Below are positions 7,495-12,821 of a stretch of 12,821 nt of DNA, piece by piece (positions within the stretch are counted from its first letter, which is position 1; every line of letters starts with the position of its first letter). Under the pieces are notes generated by a model, which was given only the letters and a program-made list of their open reading frames with translations, was not told where the DNA came from and did no database searches. This DNA is from Gelidibacter sp038243395 (GTDB lineage Bacteria; Bacteroidota; Bacteroidia; Flavobacteriales; Flavobacteriaceae), in the NCBI GenBank assembly GCA_038243395.1, contig JBBSRC010000102.1:1-12821 (forward strand). Reading direction: 5' to 3'. The position numbers and the translations under genes were made by a program.

Positions 7495-8577
7495 ATGGCT
7501 ATTTTTACATTCATGATTAAAAACCACTACAACGTTATAGGCGTTATGTCGGGTACATCCTTGGATGGGATAGACTTGGCGCATTGTACCTTCACTCATG
7601 GAGATGGATGGGAATTTGAGATTTTAGAGGCTGAAACTTTCTCATATCCGCCTGTCTGGGTTAAAAAACTTAAAAATCTATTGACAATCTCGAAAGCAGA
7701 ATTACTCGAATTGGATGAAGATTATACCAGTTTTTTAGGAGATGCGATTAAACAGTTTATAATTAAATACAAGCTTACCAATTTGGATGCTGTTTGTTCC
7801 CATGGTCATACAGCATTGCATCAACCGCAAAATGGTCTGACTTATCAAATCGGAAATTTGCCAAAATTAGCGACTCTTTTGAAAGAAATAGTGGTCTGTG
7901 ACTTTAGGGTCGCTGATGTTGCTTTAGGGGGACAGGGAGCACCATTGGTTCCGATTGGCGACAAACTCTTATTTGCTGAATATGATTATTGTTTGAATTT
8001 GGGTGGTTTTGCAAATATCTCTTCCGAAATTAACGGGCAAAGGATTGCGTATGATATTTGTCCAGTTAATATAGTTCTCAATCATTATGTCGCCACTTTA
8101 GGGTTTGATTATGATGACGGCGGGAAAATTGCCGCTTCTGGAGTTGTAAATGAAGATTTATTACAGCAAATGAATGGATTAAAGTATTATAGAGAGTCAT
8201 ATCCAAAATCGCTGGGATTAGAATGGGTTAAAACCGAAATTTTTCCATTAATTGATTCGTTTCAATTAAGTACCCAAGATGTTTTAAGAACATTTGTTGA
8301 ACATTGTGCCATTCAGATTTCTAATGAGATCCATCCTCAACGCAAAACTTCAGTACTGATAACTGGAGGAGGTGCATTTAACAAGTTTTTGATGGAGCGC
8401 TTGGCTGATAATACTGAGAGTGTCGTGGTCATTCCTGAAAAATTGATCATAGAGTATAAGGAGGCACTCATATTTGCGTTTTTGGGCGTGTTAAAATTGC
8501 GTAATGAAATCAATTGTTTAAGCAGTGTTACTGGTGCTTTGTATGATCACGGCTCTGGTAATATTTATTATTCGTAA
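7495..8577 (+). CDS. anmK: Anhydro-N-acetylmuramic acid kinase
   Basis: A cytoplasmic kinase that hydrolyses and phosphorylates 1,6-anhydro-MurNAc, released during peptidoglycan turnover, to MurNAc-6-phosphate for cell-wall recycling. The 360-residue product carries the family's ATP-binding opening GVMSGTSLDGID (16-27), CSHGHTALHQP (about 101-111), VALGGQGAPLVPIGD, LNLGGFANIS (about 167-176), GFDYDDGGKIAASG, the second phosphate-binding loop TGGGAFNKFL (about 289-298) and the closing SSVTGA. The aspartate of the usual DTGPGN segment is kept at D187, but the rest reads DICPVN. Two starts are possible: ATG 7495 or ATG 7513. The second gives MIKNHYNVIGVMSGTS, placing the ATP motif at the distance usual for the family, and leaves room for a leader, so it may be the true start. 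No other recycling genes (murQ, nagZ) are in the window. Confidence 0.93.
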   Translation: MAIFTFMIKNHYNVIGVMSGTSLDGIDLAHCTFTHGDGWEFEILEAETFSYPPVWVKKLKNLLTISKAELLELDEDYTSFLGDAIKQFIIKYKLTNLDAVCSHGHTALHQPQNGLTYQIGNLPKLATLLKEIVVCDFRVADVALGGQGAPLVPIGDKLLFAEYDYCLNLGGFANISSEINGQRIAYDICPVNIVLNHYVATLGFDYDDGGKIAASGVVNEDLLQQMNGLKYYRESYPKSLGLEWVKTEIFPLIDSFQLSTQDVLRTFVEHCAIQISNEIHPQRKTSVLITGGGAFNKFLMERLADNTESVVVIPEKLIIEYKEALIFAFLGVLKLRNEINCLSSVTGALYDHGSGNIYYS

Positions 8578-9039
8578 AATATGTGTGATTTTAATTTAAA
8601 GGGATTTATTGTTTTTTATATTTGTTACGGAATATAAGATAAAAGATAAAAATTTTAGCGTGTTATCTAACTCAACCAATTAGAATGAACATCAGAAGAT
8701 GAAAGGATTATTTCATATTTACTAAGAAAAGCAATCTGAAATAGTACTAAATTTGAACTTCGAGAAACCGAAATTTGCAAGTCTAACGGTTGTTCATGCT
8801 TCTCATAGTTGCGTATCAAAATGACACATACCCCTAGAAATGACGGTTTAACTTTAAGTGTATTGTTGTATTTGCCAAATCCGATGGGTGTAAATTTATT
8901 TTGGCAATAGTATTCAGATAGTTTATGGAACATAAGGATCAAACCTGAGATGTAATTTTTATGTTTACCAAACAAATTACTTTTTAAAAACATACTTAAG
9001 TCTAGTATGAGACGTTATACACTAGTTATATAAATTTTA
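8578..9039. other. 462-nt gap between anmK and exbB
   Basis: Apart from the doubtful leftward ORF at 8667-8993 I see no gene here. TATATTTG at 8617-8624 matches the -7 consensus rightward, with only an imperfect TTTA at 8595-8598 as -33; it would give exbB a leader of about 410 nt. Closer to exbB, TAAATTTT (9031-9038) is one base off the -7 consensus but abuts the ATG. The exbB promoter is therefore unresolved. No terminator with a clear stem and T tract follows anmK. Confidence 0.4.
8667..8993 (-). CDS. Hypothetical protein, 108 residues (doubtful)
   Basis: I do not recognise this ORF. It opens with ATG at 8993, with an in-frame TAA eight codons upstream, and ends with TAG. Codon choice looks like that of neighbouring genes (AAA, AAT, TTT, TTA, GAA prominent), and the composition is protein-like: basic N terminus, mixed hydrophobic strands such as FLGVCVILIRNY, then a Ser-rich stretch. 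There is no signal peptide, transmembrane helix or known motif. It is divergent from exbB, whose ATG lies 47 bp away. No ribosome-binding site or good promoter is visible. It could be a small genuine gene, a decayed fragment of a larger one, or chance reading of noncoding DNA. Confidence 0.4.
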   Translation of the reverse strand: MFLKSNLFGKHKNYISGLILMFHKLSEYYCQNKFTPIGFGKYNNTLKVKPSFLGVCVILIRNYEKHEQPLDLQISVSRSSNLVLFQIAFLSKYEIILSSSDVHSNWLS

Positions 9040-9747
9040 ATGATTATAAATATGATATTACAGAGTGCTATTCAAGATGGAACAGAACTTGTTCCTGATG
9101 GTAAATCAGTAGAGAAAACATTGTCCGTTATTGAACTGATCGCAAGCGGAGGAACGGCCGGGATGGTAATTATTGCCGTCTTGTTTGTGTTATTAGTATT
9201 TGCAATTTACATTTATTTCGAAAGGCTTTTCGCTATAAAGGCAGCTTCTAAAATAGATTCAAATTTCATGAATCAAATAAAGGATCACGTGACCAATGGT
9301 AAAATAGACTCGGCGCAAATACTTTGTGCCCAAGTCAATACTCCTGTATCGCGATTGATCAATAAAGGAATCAGTCGTATCGGGAAACCTCTTGATGATA
9401 TTGGTACAGCCCTTGAAAGTGCAGGACGCTTAGAGGTTTATGAATTAGAGCGCAACGTTAGCGTTCTCGCTACTATTTCGGGAGTGGGACCAATGATTGG
9501 GTTTTTAGGGACCGTTATCGGGATGATCTTATCCATCTTCGAAATTGCGAACGCTGGTGGCCAAATTGATATTAAATTATTGGCGGACGGCCTCTATACG
9601 GCAATGACCACAACCGTTGGTGGATTGATCGTGGGGATTGTGGCCTTTATGTTCTATAATCATTTAGTAGTTAAGACGGATAAAGTCGTCTATCAAATGG
9701 AAGCCAATTCTTTAGAATTTTTAGATCACTTGAACGAACCGATTTAA
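9040..9747 (+). CDS. exbB: MotA/TolQ/ExbB proton channel family protein
   Basis: The channel-forming subunit of an ExbB-ExbD-TonB complex in the inner membrane. In this family a pentamer of ExbB surrounds ExbD and converts the proton gradient into work on TonB. The 235 residues show the usual topology: a periplasmic N terminus (about 1-40), TM1 (about 42-60), a cytoplasmic domain, then TM2 containing ISGVGPMIGFLGTVIGM (146-162) and TM3 with TAMTTTVGGLIVGIVAFMFY (about 187-206). The signature GPMIGFLGTVIGM and the polar Thr residues in TM2/TM3 are the conserved proton-path features of the family. Length is close to E. coli ExbB (244). Start ATG 9040 is used; ATG 9052 is an alternative. exbD follows after 119 bp, which is unusually wide compared with the 1-bp junctions downstream. 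Confidence 0.93.
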   Translation: MIINMILQSAIQDGTELVPDGKSVEKTLSVIELIASGGTAGMVIIAVLFVLLVFAIYIYFERLFAIKAASKIDSNFMNQIKDHVTNGKIDSAQILCAQVNTPVSRLINKGISRIGKPLDDIGTALESAGRLEVYELERNVSVLATISGVGPMIGFLGTVIGMILSIFEIANAGGQIDIKLLADGLYTAMTTTVGGLIVGIVAFMFYNHLVVKTDKVVYQMEANSLEFLDHLNEPI

Positions 9748-9800
9748 ATCAGTCTTCAGTCGGTTGATAATTAGAAATAAGAATTATAGACAAGTTGTGA

Positions 9801-9816
9801 ATGCAGCTTTCTGCAT
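9801..9816 (+). other. Small hairpin in the exbB-exbD gap
   Basis: ATGCAG (9801-9806) pairs perfectly with CTGCAT (9811-9816) around the loop CTTT. No T tract follows, so it is unlikely to be an intrinsic terminator. It could protect the 3' end of exbB mRNA or set the ratio of exbB to exbD; this is inference from position only. Confidence 0.4.
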
Positions 9817-9844
9817 CTAGGGCTTATCTAAAAAATAACAATGA

Positions 9845-9852
9845 TAATTTTG
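9845..9852 (+). promoter_or_regulatory. Possible internal -7 element before exbD
   Basis: TAATTTTG fits TAnnTTTG exactly, 14 bp before the exbD ATG. No TTG is found at the expected distance upstream (the region reads GGCTTATC), and the leader would be only about 8 nt. It is recorded as a weak candidate for an internal promoter of exbD-tonB-folC. Confidence 0.22.
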
Positions 9853-9866
9853 AGTAAGTTGTATCT

Positions 9867-10259
9867 ATGAATATAAGAGGAAGAAATAAAGTAACACCAG
9901 AGTTCAATATGTCATCTATGACAGATATTGTCTTTTTGTTATTGATATTTTTTATGTTGGCATCAACATTGGTAACTACGAACGCCATCGACATTCTATT
10001 GCCAAAAGCCGATGGAAAAACAGAAAACAAACAATCTGTTGCCGTAAGTATTACTAAGGATTTGAACTTTTACATCGATCAAAAACTGGTTGGAGAAAGT
10101 GTTTTAGAGTTAGAATTGAAGAACCTACTTGCCAATCAAGAAGAACCGACCATCGTTTTAAGAGCTGAAAAATCAGTAGCAGTTGAGAATGTTGTCAAAG
10201 TGATGGACATCGCCAATAGAAATAAATTTAAAGTAATTTTGGCCGTAAAGCCTAACTAA
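9867..10259 (+). CDS. exbD: ExbD/TolR family biopolymer transport protein
   Basis: The partner of ExbB in the TonB-energising complex, anchored in the inner membrane by one helix with a small periplasmic domain. The 130-residue product has a short cytoplasmic N terminus with NMSSMTDIVFLLLIFFML (14-31). D20 in this segment matches the single essential membrane aspartate of ExbD/TolR that carries protons. The transmembrane helix runs about 20-37, followed by NAIDILLPKADG and the periplasmic domain ending in VVKVMDIANRNKFKVILAVKP, a typical ExbD terminus. Length is near E. coli ExbD (141). The start is the ATG at 9867. Only one exbD copy is present; some Bacteroidota ton loci carry two. The stop is one base from the tonB ATG. 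Confidence 0.94.
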   Translation: MNIRGRNKVTPEFNMSSMTDIVFLLLIFFMLASTLVTTNAIDILLPKADGKTENKQSVAVSITKDLNFYIDQKLVGESVLELELKNLLANQEEPTIVLRAEKSVAVENVVKVMDIANRNKFKVILAVKPN

Positions 10260-10260
10260 G

Positions 10261-11148
10261 ATGAAGTTTTTAGAAACCAAACACGAACGGAATTCAGCAA
10301 AAATTACCACACTCATTGTGGTTATTTTTCTATTATTGCTTTTTGTGGTTGGTCCTCCGTATATGGATCCACCGTTAGAATATGGAGTTGCGGTTAATTT
10401 TGGAACTTCAGATTTCGGAAGTGGCGAGGTGCAACCTTTAGAGCCTATTAAGTCTGAACCTAAAGAAGTGATTACAGAGCCTGTTGTTAAGGAAACAAAA
10501 GTTGAAGAAACAAAAGCAGAGCCTAAAAAATCAGAGCAACCTGCAGAGAAAGTATTGACAGATGACAATTCGGAATCTATTGCTATGAAAAAGCAAAAGG
10601 AAGCTGCAGATGCTAAGGCTAAGGCTGAAGCGAACGCAAAAGCAGAGGTGGAGCGCGCCGAAAAAGCAAAAGAAGCAGCTGAGGCTAAAAAACGTCAAGA
10701 AGAAGCGGATAAAAAAGCAAAATTGGATGCCTTAATTGGTGGGGTTAAAAAATCAGAAGGAAAAACATCTGGAGGGGAAGGTGATGATAATAAGCCAGGA
10801 GATAAGGGACAACTGGATGGCGATCCTTATGCGCCAAGTTATTTTGGACAACCTGGTACGGGAAGCGGTGGTAGCGGAAGTGGATATGGTTTGAAAGGAA
10901 GAGGAAAACCTTCTAATGGCAAAGTAGTTCCTGATTGTTATGAAGAAGGCCGTGTGGTAGTTGAAATCCACGTTAATAGAGATGGTCATGTTGTAAATGC
11001 GATCCCTGGTAAAAAAGGAACCACAGGAAATATTTGTTTATATGAAGCTGCCCGAAAAACAGCTTTAACTTACAAATGGCCGGCAGATCCTAAAGCTCCA
11101 AATACCCAAATAGGTTTTGTGAAAATCGATTTTAGCGTTACCCAATAA
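10261..11148 (+). CDS. tonB: Energy transducer TonB
   Basis: The protein that spans the periplasm and transfers energy from ExbB/ExbD to outer-membrane TonB-dependent receptors. In 295 residues: a short cytoplasmic start, one transmembrane helix (about 16-30, TTLIVVIFLLLLFVV), then PPYMDPPLEYGVAVNFGTSDFG (32-53), as in many Bacteroidota TonB proteins. A Pro/Glu/Lys-rich stretch (about 57-98) is followed by a highly charged Ala/Lys/Glu segment likely to form a coiled coil (about 103-160), a Gly-rich flexible part (GTGSGGSGSGYG, about 200-211) and a C-terminal domain with the GRVVVEIHVNRDGHVVNA strand pair and a final beta strand. The last domain holds two cysteines, C226 and C259, which could form a disulfide. 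The gene begins one base after exbD stops and ends one base before folC, indicating one transcript. No receptor gene is nearby, so the substrate is unknown. Confidence 0.9.
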   Translation: MKFLETKHERNSAKITTLIVVIFLLLLFVVGPPYMDPPLEYGVAVNFGTSDFGSGEVQPLEPIKSEPKEVITEPVVKETKVEETKAEPKKSEQPAEKVLTDDNSESIAMKKQKEAADAKAKAEANAKAEVERAEKAKEAAEAKKRQEEADKKAKLDALIGGVKKSEGKTSGGEGDDNKPGDKGQLDGDPYAPSYFGQPGTGSGGSGSGYGLKGRGKPSNGKVVPDCYEEGRVVVEIHVNRDGHVVNAIPGKKGTTGNICLYEAARKTALTYKWPADPKAPNTQIGFVKIDFSVTQ

Positions 11149-11149
11149 A

Positions 11150-12370
11150 ATGAATTATCAAGATACTGTCAACTGGATGTTTCAACAGTTACCAATGTAT
11201 CAAAACCAAGGTAAAACGGCATATAAAGCGGACTTGGATAATACATTGCAGTTAGTAGAACATCTGGATCATCCCGAAACTAAGTTTAAAAGTATTCACG
11301 TTGCTGGTACCAACGGAAAAGGTTCCACGAGTCATATGTTGGCGTCCATTTTACAGGAGGCTGGCTTTAAGGTGGGACTTTATACATCCCCACATCTAAA
11401 AGATTTCAGAGAGCGCATTAAAATCGACGGGAAGGAGATAGGTGAAGCCTTTGTTGTTTCATTTATAAACAAGCACCGATCATTCTTCGAAACCCATTCG
11501 CTATCCTTTTTCGAGATGTCAGTAGGTATGGCATTTGATTACTTCTCCAAGGAAAAAGTAGATATTGCTGTTATTGAAGTTGGTATGGGAGGGCGCTTGG
11601 ATTCTACTAATATTATTACTCCAGAAGTATCCATCATTACCAACATAGGATTAGACCACACACAATTTTTAGGTACTACTTTAGAAGCCATTGCTTTTGA
11701 AAAAGGGGGCATTATTAAAACGAGCATTCCCGTGGTCATCGGAGAAACTCAATTCGAAACTGAGGCTGTTTTTCATAAAATTGCCGAAGATCGTCAGGCT
11801 GAGCTTCAGTTTGCAGATCAGCGAGAGGTCACAATAGATTATGAAAATGATTTGAAAGGTAACTATCAGATAAAAAACAGGAAGACAGTCCTTGCTGGAA
11901 TCGATGTCCTTAGAAAAAAAGGATTCGACATTCCAGAGACGGCACTAGAGGAAGGGTTTAAAAATGTGATTAAAAACACTGGTTTACATGGCCGGTGGGA
12001 AGTCCTTCAAGAGCAGCCAAAAATTATTTGTGATACGGCCCACAACAAGGAAGGCCTTCATTATGCCATGGGGCAATTGTTAAAGGAACACTATGAGAAC
12101 CTCCATATGGTCTTTGGTGTGGTAAATGATAAGGACGTTTCTACTATTTTACCTTTATTGCCTAAACAAGCCACTTATTATTTTTGCAAGCCTAATATTC
12201 CAAGAGGTTTTGATGCAAACGAATTAAGAAATATTTTTAGGTCGAACGGATATATTGGAGAGGCCTATGGTAGTGTTGAAGAAGCTTTAAGTGCTGCGAA
12301 ACAACATGCTACGAAATCGGATGTTATTTATGTCGGCGGCAGTACTTTTGTAGTGGCAGAAATAATTTAA
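11150..12370 (+). CDS. folC: Bifunctional folylpolyglutamate synthase / dihydrofolate synthase
   Basis: A cytoplasmic Mur-ligase-type enzyme that adds glutamate to dihydropteroate and to reduced folates using ATP. The 406-residue product has the ATP loop GTNGKGST (53-60), the folate-site segment YTSPHLKDFRERI (78-90), EVGMGGRLDSTN (about 142-153), the Mg-binding TNIGLDHTQFLG (about 163-174), the carbamylated-lysine region FEKGGIIK, LHGRWE (about 280-285) and DTAHN (295-299) at the start of the C-terminal ligase domain, in the family's usual order and spacing. Length is typical. The ATG at 11150 lies one base after the tonB stop (TAAAATG), with no Shine-Dalgarno sequence, so translation may depend on termination of tonB. 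Whether the enzyme performs both activities cannot be settled from sequence. No clear terminator separates it from the tRNA promoter, which begins 17 bp downstream. Confidence 0.94.
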   Translation: MNYQDTVNWMFQQLPMYQNQGKTAYKADLDNTLQLVEHLDHPETKFKSIHVAGTNGKGSTSHMLASILQEAGFKVGLYTSPHLKDFRERIKIDGKEIGEAFVVSFINKHRSFFETHSLSFFEMSVGMAFDYFSKEKVDIAVIEVGMGGRLDSTNIITPEVSIITNIGLDHTQFLGTTLEAIAFEKGGIIKTSIPVVIGETQFETEAVFHKIAEDRQAELQFADQREVTIDYENDLKGNYQIKNRKTVLAGIDVLRKKGFDIPETALEEGFKNVIKNTGLHGRWEVLQEQPKIICDTAHNKEGLHYAMGQLLKEHYENLHMVFGVVNDKDVSTILPLLPKQATYYFCKPNIPRGFDANELRNIFRSNGYIGEAYGSVEEALSAAKQHATKSDVIYVGGSTFVVAEII

Positions 12371-12387
12371 TTTTTTTATAAAAAAGC

Positions 12388-12418
12388 TTTTGAGATATCA
12401 AAAACTAATCTATATTTG
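12388..12418 (+). promoter_or_regulatory. Bacteroidota-type promoter of the tRNA-Val genes
   Basis: TTTTG (12388-12392) and TATATTTG (12411-12418) are close to perfect -33 and -7 elements (TTTG / TAnnTTTG) separated by 18 nt. The predicted start near 12424 is about 8 nt before the tRNA, as expected for a strongly transcribed stable RNA. It is the best promoter in the window and a main reason to assign the DNA to Bacteroidota. Confidence 0.78.
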
Positions 12419-12431
12419 CAGACCCATAACA

Positions 12432-12506
12432 GGGCGATTAGCTCAGCTGGTTCAGAGCACCTCGTTTACACCGAGGGGGTCGGGGGTTCGAACCCCTCAT
12501 CGCCCA
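12432..12506 (+). tRNA. tRNA-Val (anticodon UAC)
   Basis: A complete cloverleaf can be drawn. The acceptor stem GGGCGAT pairs with ATCGCCC. The D arm is GCTC/GAGC with GG in the loop. The anticodon stem CCTCG/CGAGG surrounds the loop TTTACAC, giving U33 and the anticodon TAC. The T arm is GGGGG/CCCTC with loop TTCGAAC. The discriminator is A at 12506, and CCA is not encoded. All invariant positions are canonical. Confidence 0.96.
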
Positions 12507-12508
12507 CT

Positions 12509-12540
12509 AAAGTTCATACATCTTGTATGGACTTTTTTTT
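12509..12540 (+). terminator. Terminator-like hairpin between the two tRNA-Val genes
   Basis: AAAGTTCATACA (12509-12520) pairs over 12 bp, with one G-U pair, with TGTATGGACTTT (12524-12535) around a TCT triloop, and a run of T residues continues to 12540. The form is that of a Rho-independent terminator, three bases after the first tRNA. It ends 10 bp before the next tRNA, which lacks its own recognisable promoter, so it may be a weak or regulated terminator or a processing signal. Confidence 0.75.
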
Positions 12541-12549
12541 TAATAAACA

Positions 12550-12624
12550 GGTCCATTAACTCAGTTGGTTCAGAGTGTCACGTCGACAACGTGGAAGTCA
12601 CTGGTTCGAATCCAGTATGGACCA
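12550..12624 (+). tRNA. tRNA-Val (anticodon GAC) with C at position 33
   Basis: The cloverleaf is intact: acceptor GGTCCAT/ATGGACC, D stem ACTC/GAGT with GG in the loop, anticodon stem TCACG/CGTGG, T arm ACTGG/CCAGT with loop TTCGAAT, discriminator A at 12624, no encoded CCA. The 7-nt anticodon loop reads TCGACAA, giving anticodon GAC (Val, codons GUC/GUU). Two positions are unusual: C instead of the near-universal U33 before the anticodon, and an A10-U25 pair where G10-C25 is usual. All stems are paired, so decay into a pseudogene is not indicated. Confidence 0.88.
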
Positions 12625-12634
12625 CATCAAGCAG

Positions 12635-12665
12635 AATCCCAATGTTGAAGACATTGGGATTTTTG
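12635..12665 (+). terminator. Intrinsic terminator after the tRNA-Val(GAC) gene
   Basis: AATCCCAATGT (12635-12645) pairs perfectly over 11 bp with ACATTGGGATT (12651-12661) around the loop TGAAG, followed by TTTG. It begins 10 bases after the tRNA and closes the tRNA transcript. Confidence 0.85.
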
Positions 12666-12700
12666 TTTCCGGAAAACCCAAGTCGTAGACTTGAAGGTTT
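12666..12700. other. Palindrome and strong hairpin downstream of the tRNA genes
   Basis: TTTCCGGAAA (12666-12675) is a perfect palindrome. It overlaps a hairpin in which AAACC (12674-12678) and CAAGTC (12679-12684) pair with GACTTG (12688-12693) and GGTTT (12696-12700), with a GTA loop and a two-base bulge. Read leftward, the arm ends in GGTTTTCC, so it could be a terminator for a leftward gene beyond the right edge. From 12701 to 12821 I see no gene that can be supported. Confidence 0.4.
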
Positions 12701-12821
12701 GGGATCAAGTCAAAAAGTTGTGGGATTTTAATATTAAGCATAAATTGTTGTAAGTCTATATAGGAAGAACTCTACGTTTCTAACCCCTCTGAACTGCGCT
12801 CTGAAAGCTTTTATTTTGGCA

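Noticed and set aside
10173..10568. Leftward ORF of 131 codons opposite exbD/tonB
   Set aside because: It is a shadow of the strongly supported exbD and tonB genes; its Ser/Thr/Val-rich product is the antisense of Glu/Lys-rich codons.
10600..10740. Repetitive Lys/Ala/Glu coding sequence in tonB as a DNA repeat
   Set aside because: There is no regular repeat unit; it reflects a charged, probably coiled-coil periplasmic linker common in TonB proteins.
12550..12624. Reading the second tRNA as tRNA-Asp (GTC)
   Set aside because: GTC occurs at the edge of the anticodon arm, but only TCGACAA leaves a fully paired 5-bp stem with a 7-nt loop, which places GAC at 34-36.
12390..12731. Rightward ORF of 113 codons across the tRNA region
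   Set aside because: It runs through both tRNA genes and both hairpins; tRNA sequence read as protein. No codon bias or motif supports it.
1..12821. CRISPR, mobile element, phage, toxin-antitoxin or defence system
   Set aside because: No regularly spaced repeats, transposase, integrase, or paired small genes were seen on either strand; the lone helicase and AraC gene do not form a recognised defence locus.

Overview
The window looks like chromosomal DNA of a Bacteroidota bacterium, most likely a member of the Flavobacteriia. The evidence is AT-rich DNA, near absence of Shine-Dalgarno sequences before the genes, promoters of the Bacteroidota type (-33 TTG/TTTG plus -7 TAnnTTTG, clearest before the tRNA-Val gene and the acyl-CoA dehydrogenase gene), a RecQ-style HRDC plus helix-turn-helix tail on a Pif1-like helicase, and an exbB-exbD-tonB-folC run. 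No match search could be run, so genus is not assigned.

Layout. Positions 1-370 hold the tail of a ribosomal RNA operon: the 3' end of 23S rRNA, a 144-nt spacer with two hairpins, 5S rRNA and a strong intrinsic terminator. Positions 499-2940 encode a large SF1 helicase of the Pif1/RecD-like group. It converges with a leftward membrane-anchored DUF885 protein (2992-4905). A 349-nt AT-rich gap with a nested dyad separates that gene from a lone leftward AraC-type regulator (5255-6106). Next comes a leftward acyl-CoA dehydrogenase (6279-7421) with a 16-bp hairpin terminator, divergent from the AnmK kinase gene (7495-8577). A 462-nt gap follows, holding only one doubtful leftward ORF (8667-8993). 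The Ton energisation genes exbB (9040), exbD (9867) and tonB (10261) come next, with folC (11150) directly behind tonB. The window closes with two tRNA-Val genes (anticodons UAC and GAC), each followed by a hairpin, and about 160 nt of structured DNA with no gene I can support.

How the genes work together. ExbB and ExbD form the inner-membrane proton channel that drives TonB, which would energise outer-membrane TonB-dependent receptors; none is encoded here. The exbD, tonB and folC genes are each separated by a single base, so they are probably co-transcribed and perhaps translationally coupled. FolC itself serves folate metabolism and has no obvious mechanistic link to TonB. AnmK recycles a cell-wall sugar and the dehydrogenase acts in acyl-CoA oxidation; they share only a promoter region. 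The rest are housekeeping or regulatory single genes.

I saw no CRISPR array, insertion sequence, phage gene, toxin-antitoxin pair or recognised defence system. The window reads as ordinary core genome. The points most worth checking are the C33 tRNA-Val(GAC), the terminator-like hairpin between the two tRNAs, the AnmK motif variant, the orphan ORF before exbB, and the dyad upstream of the DUF885 gene.
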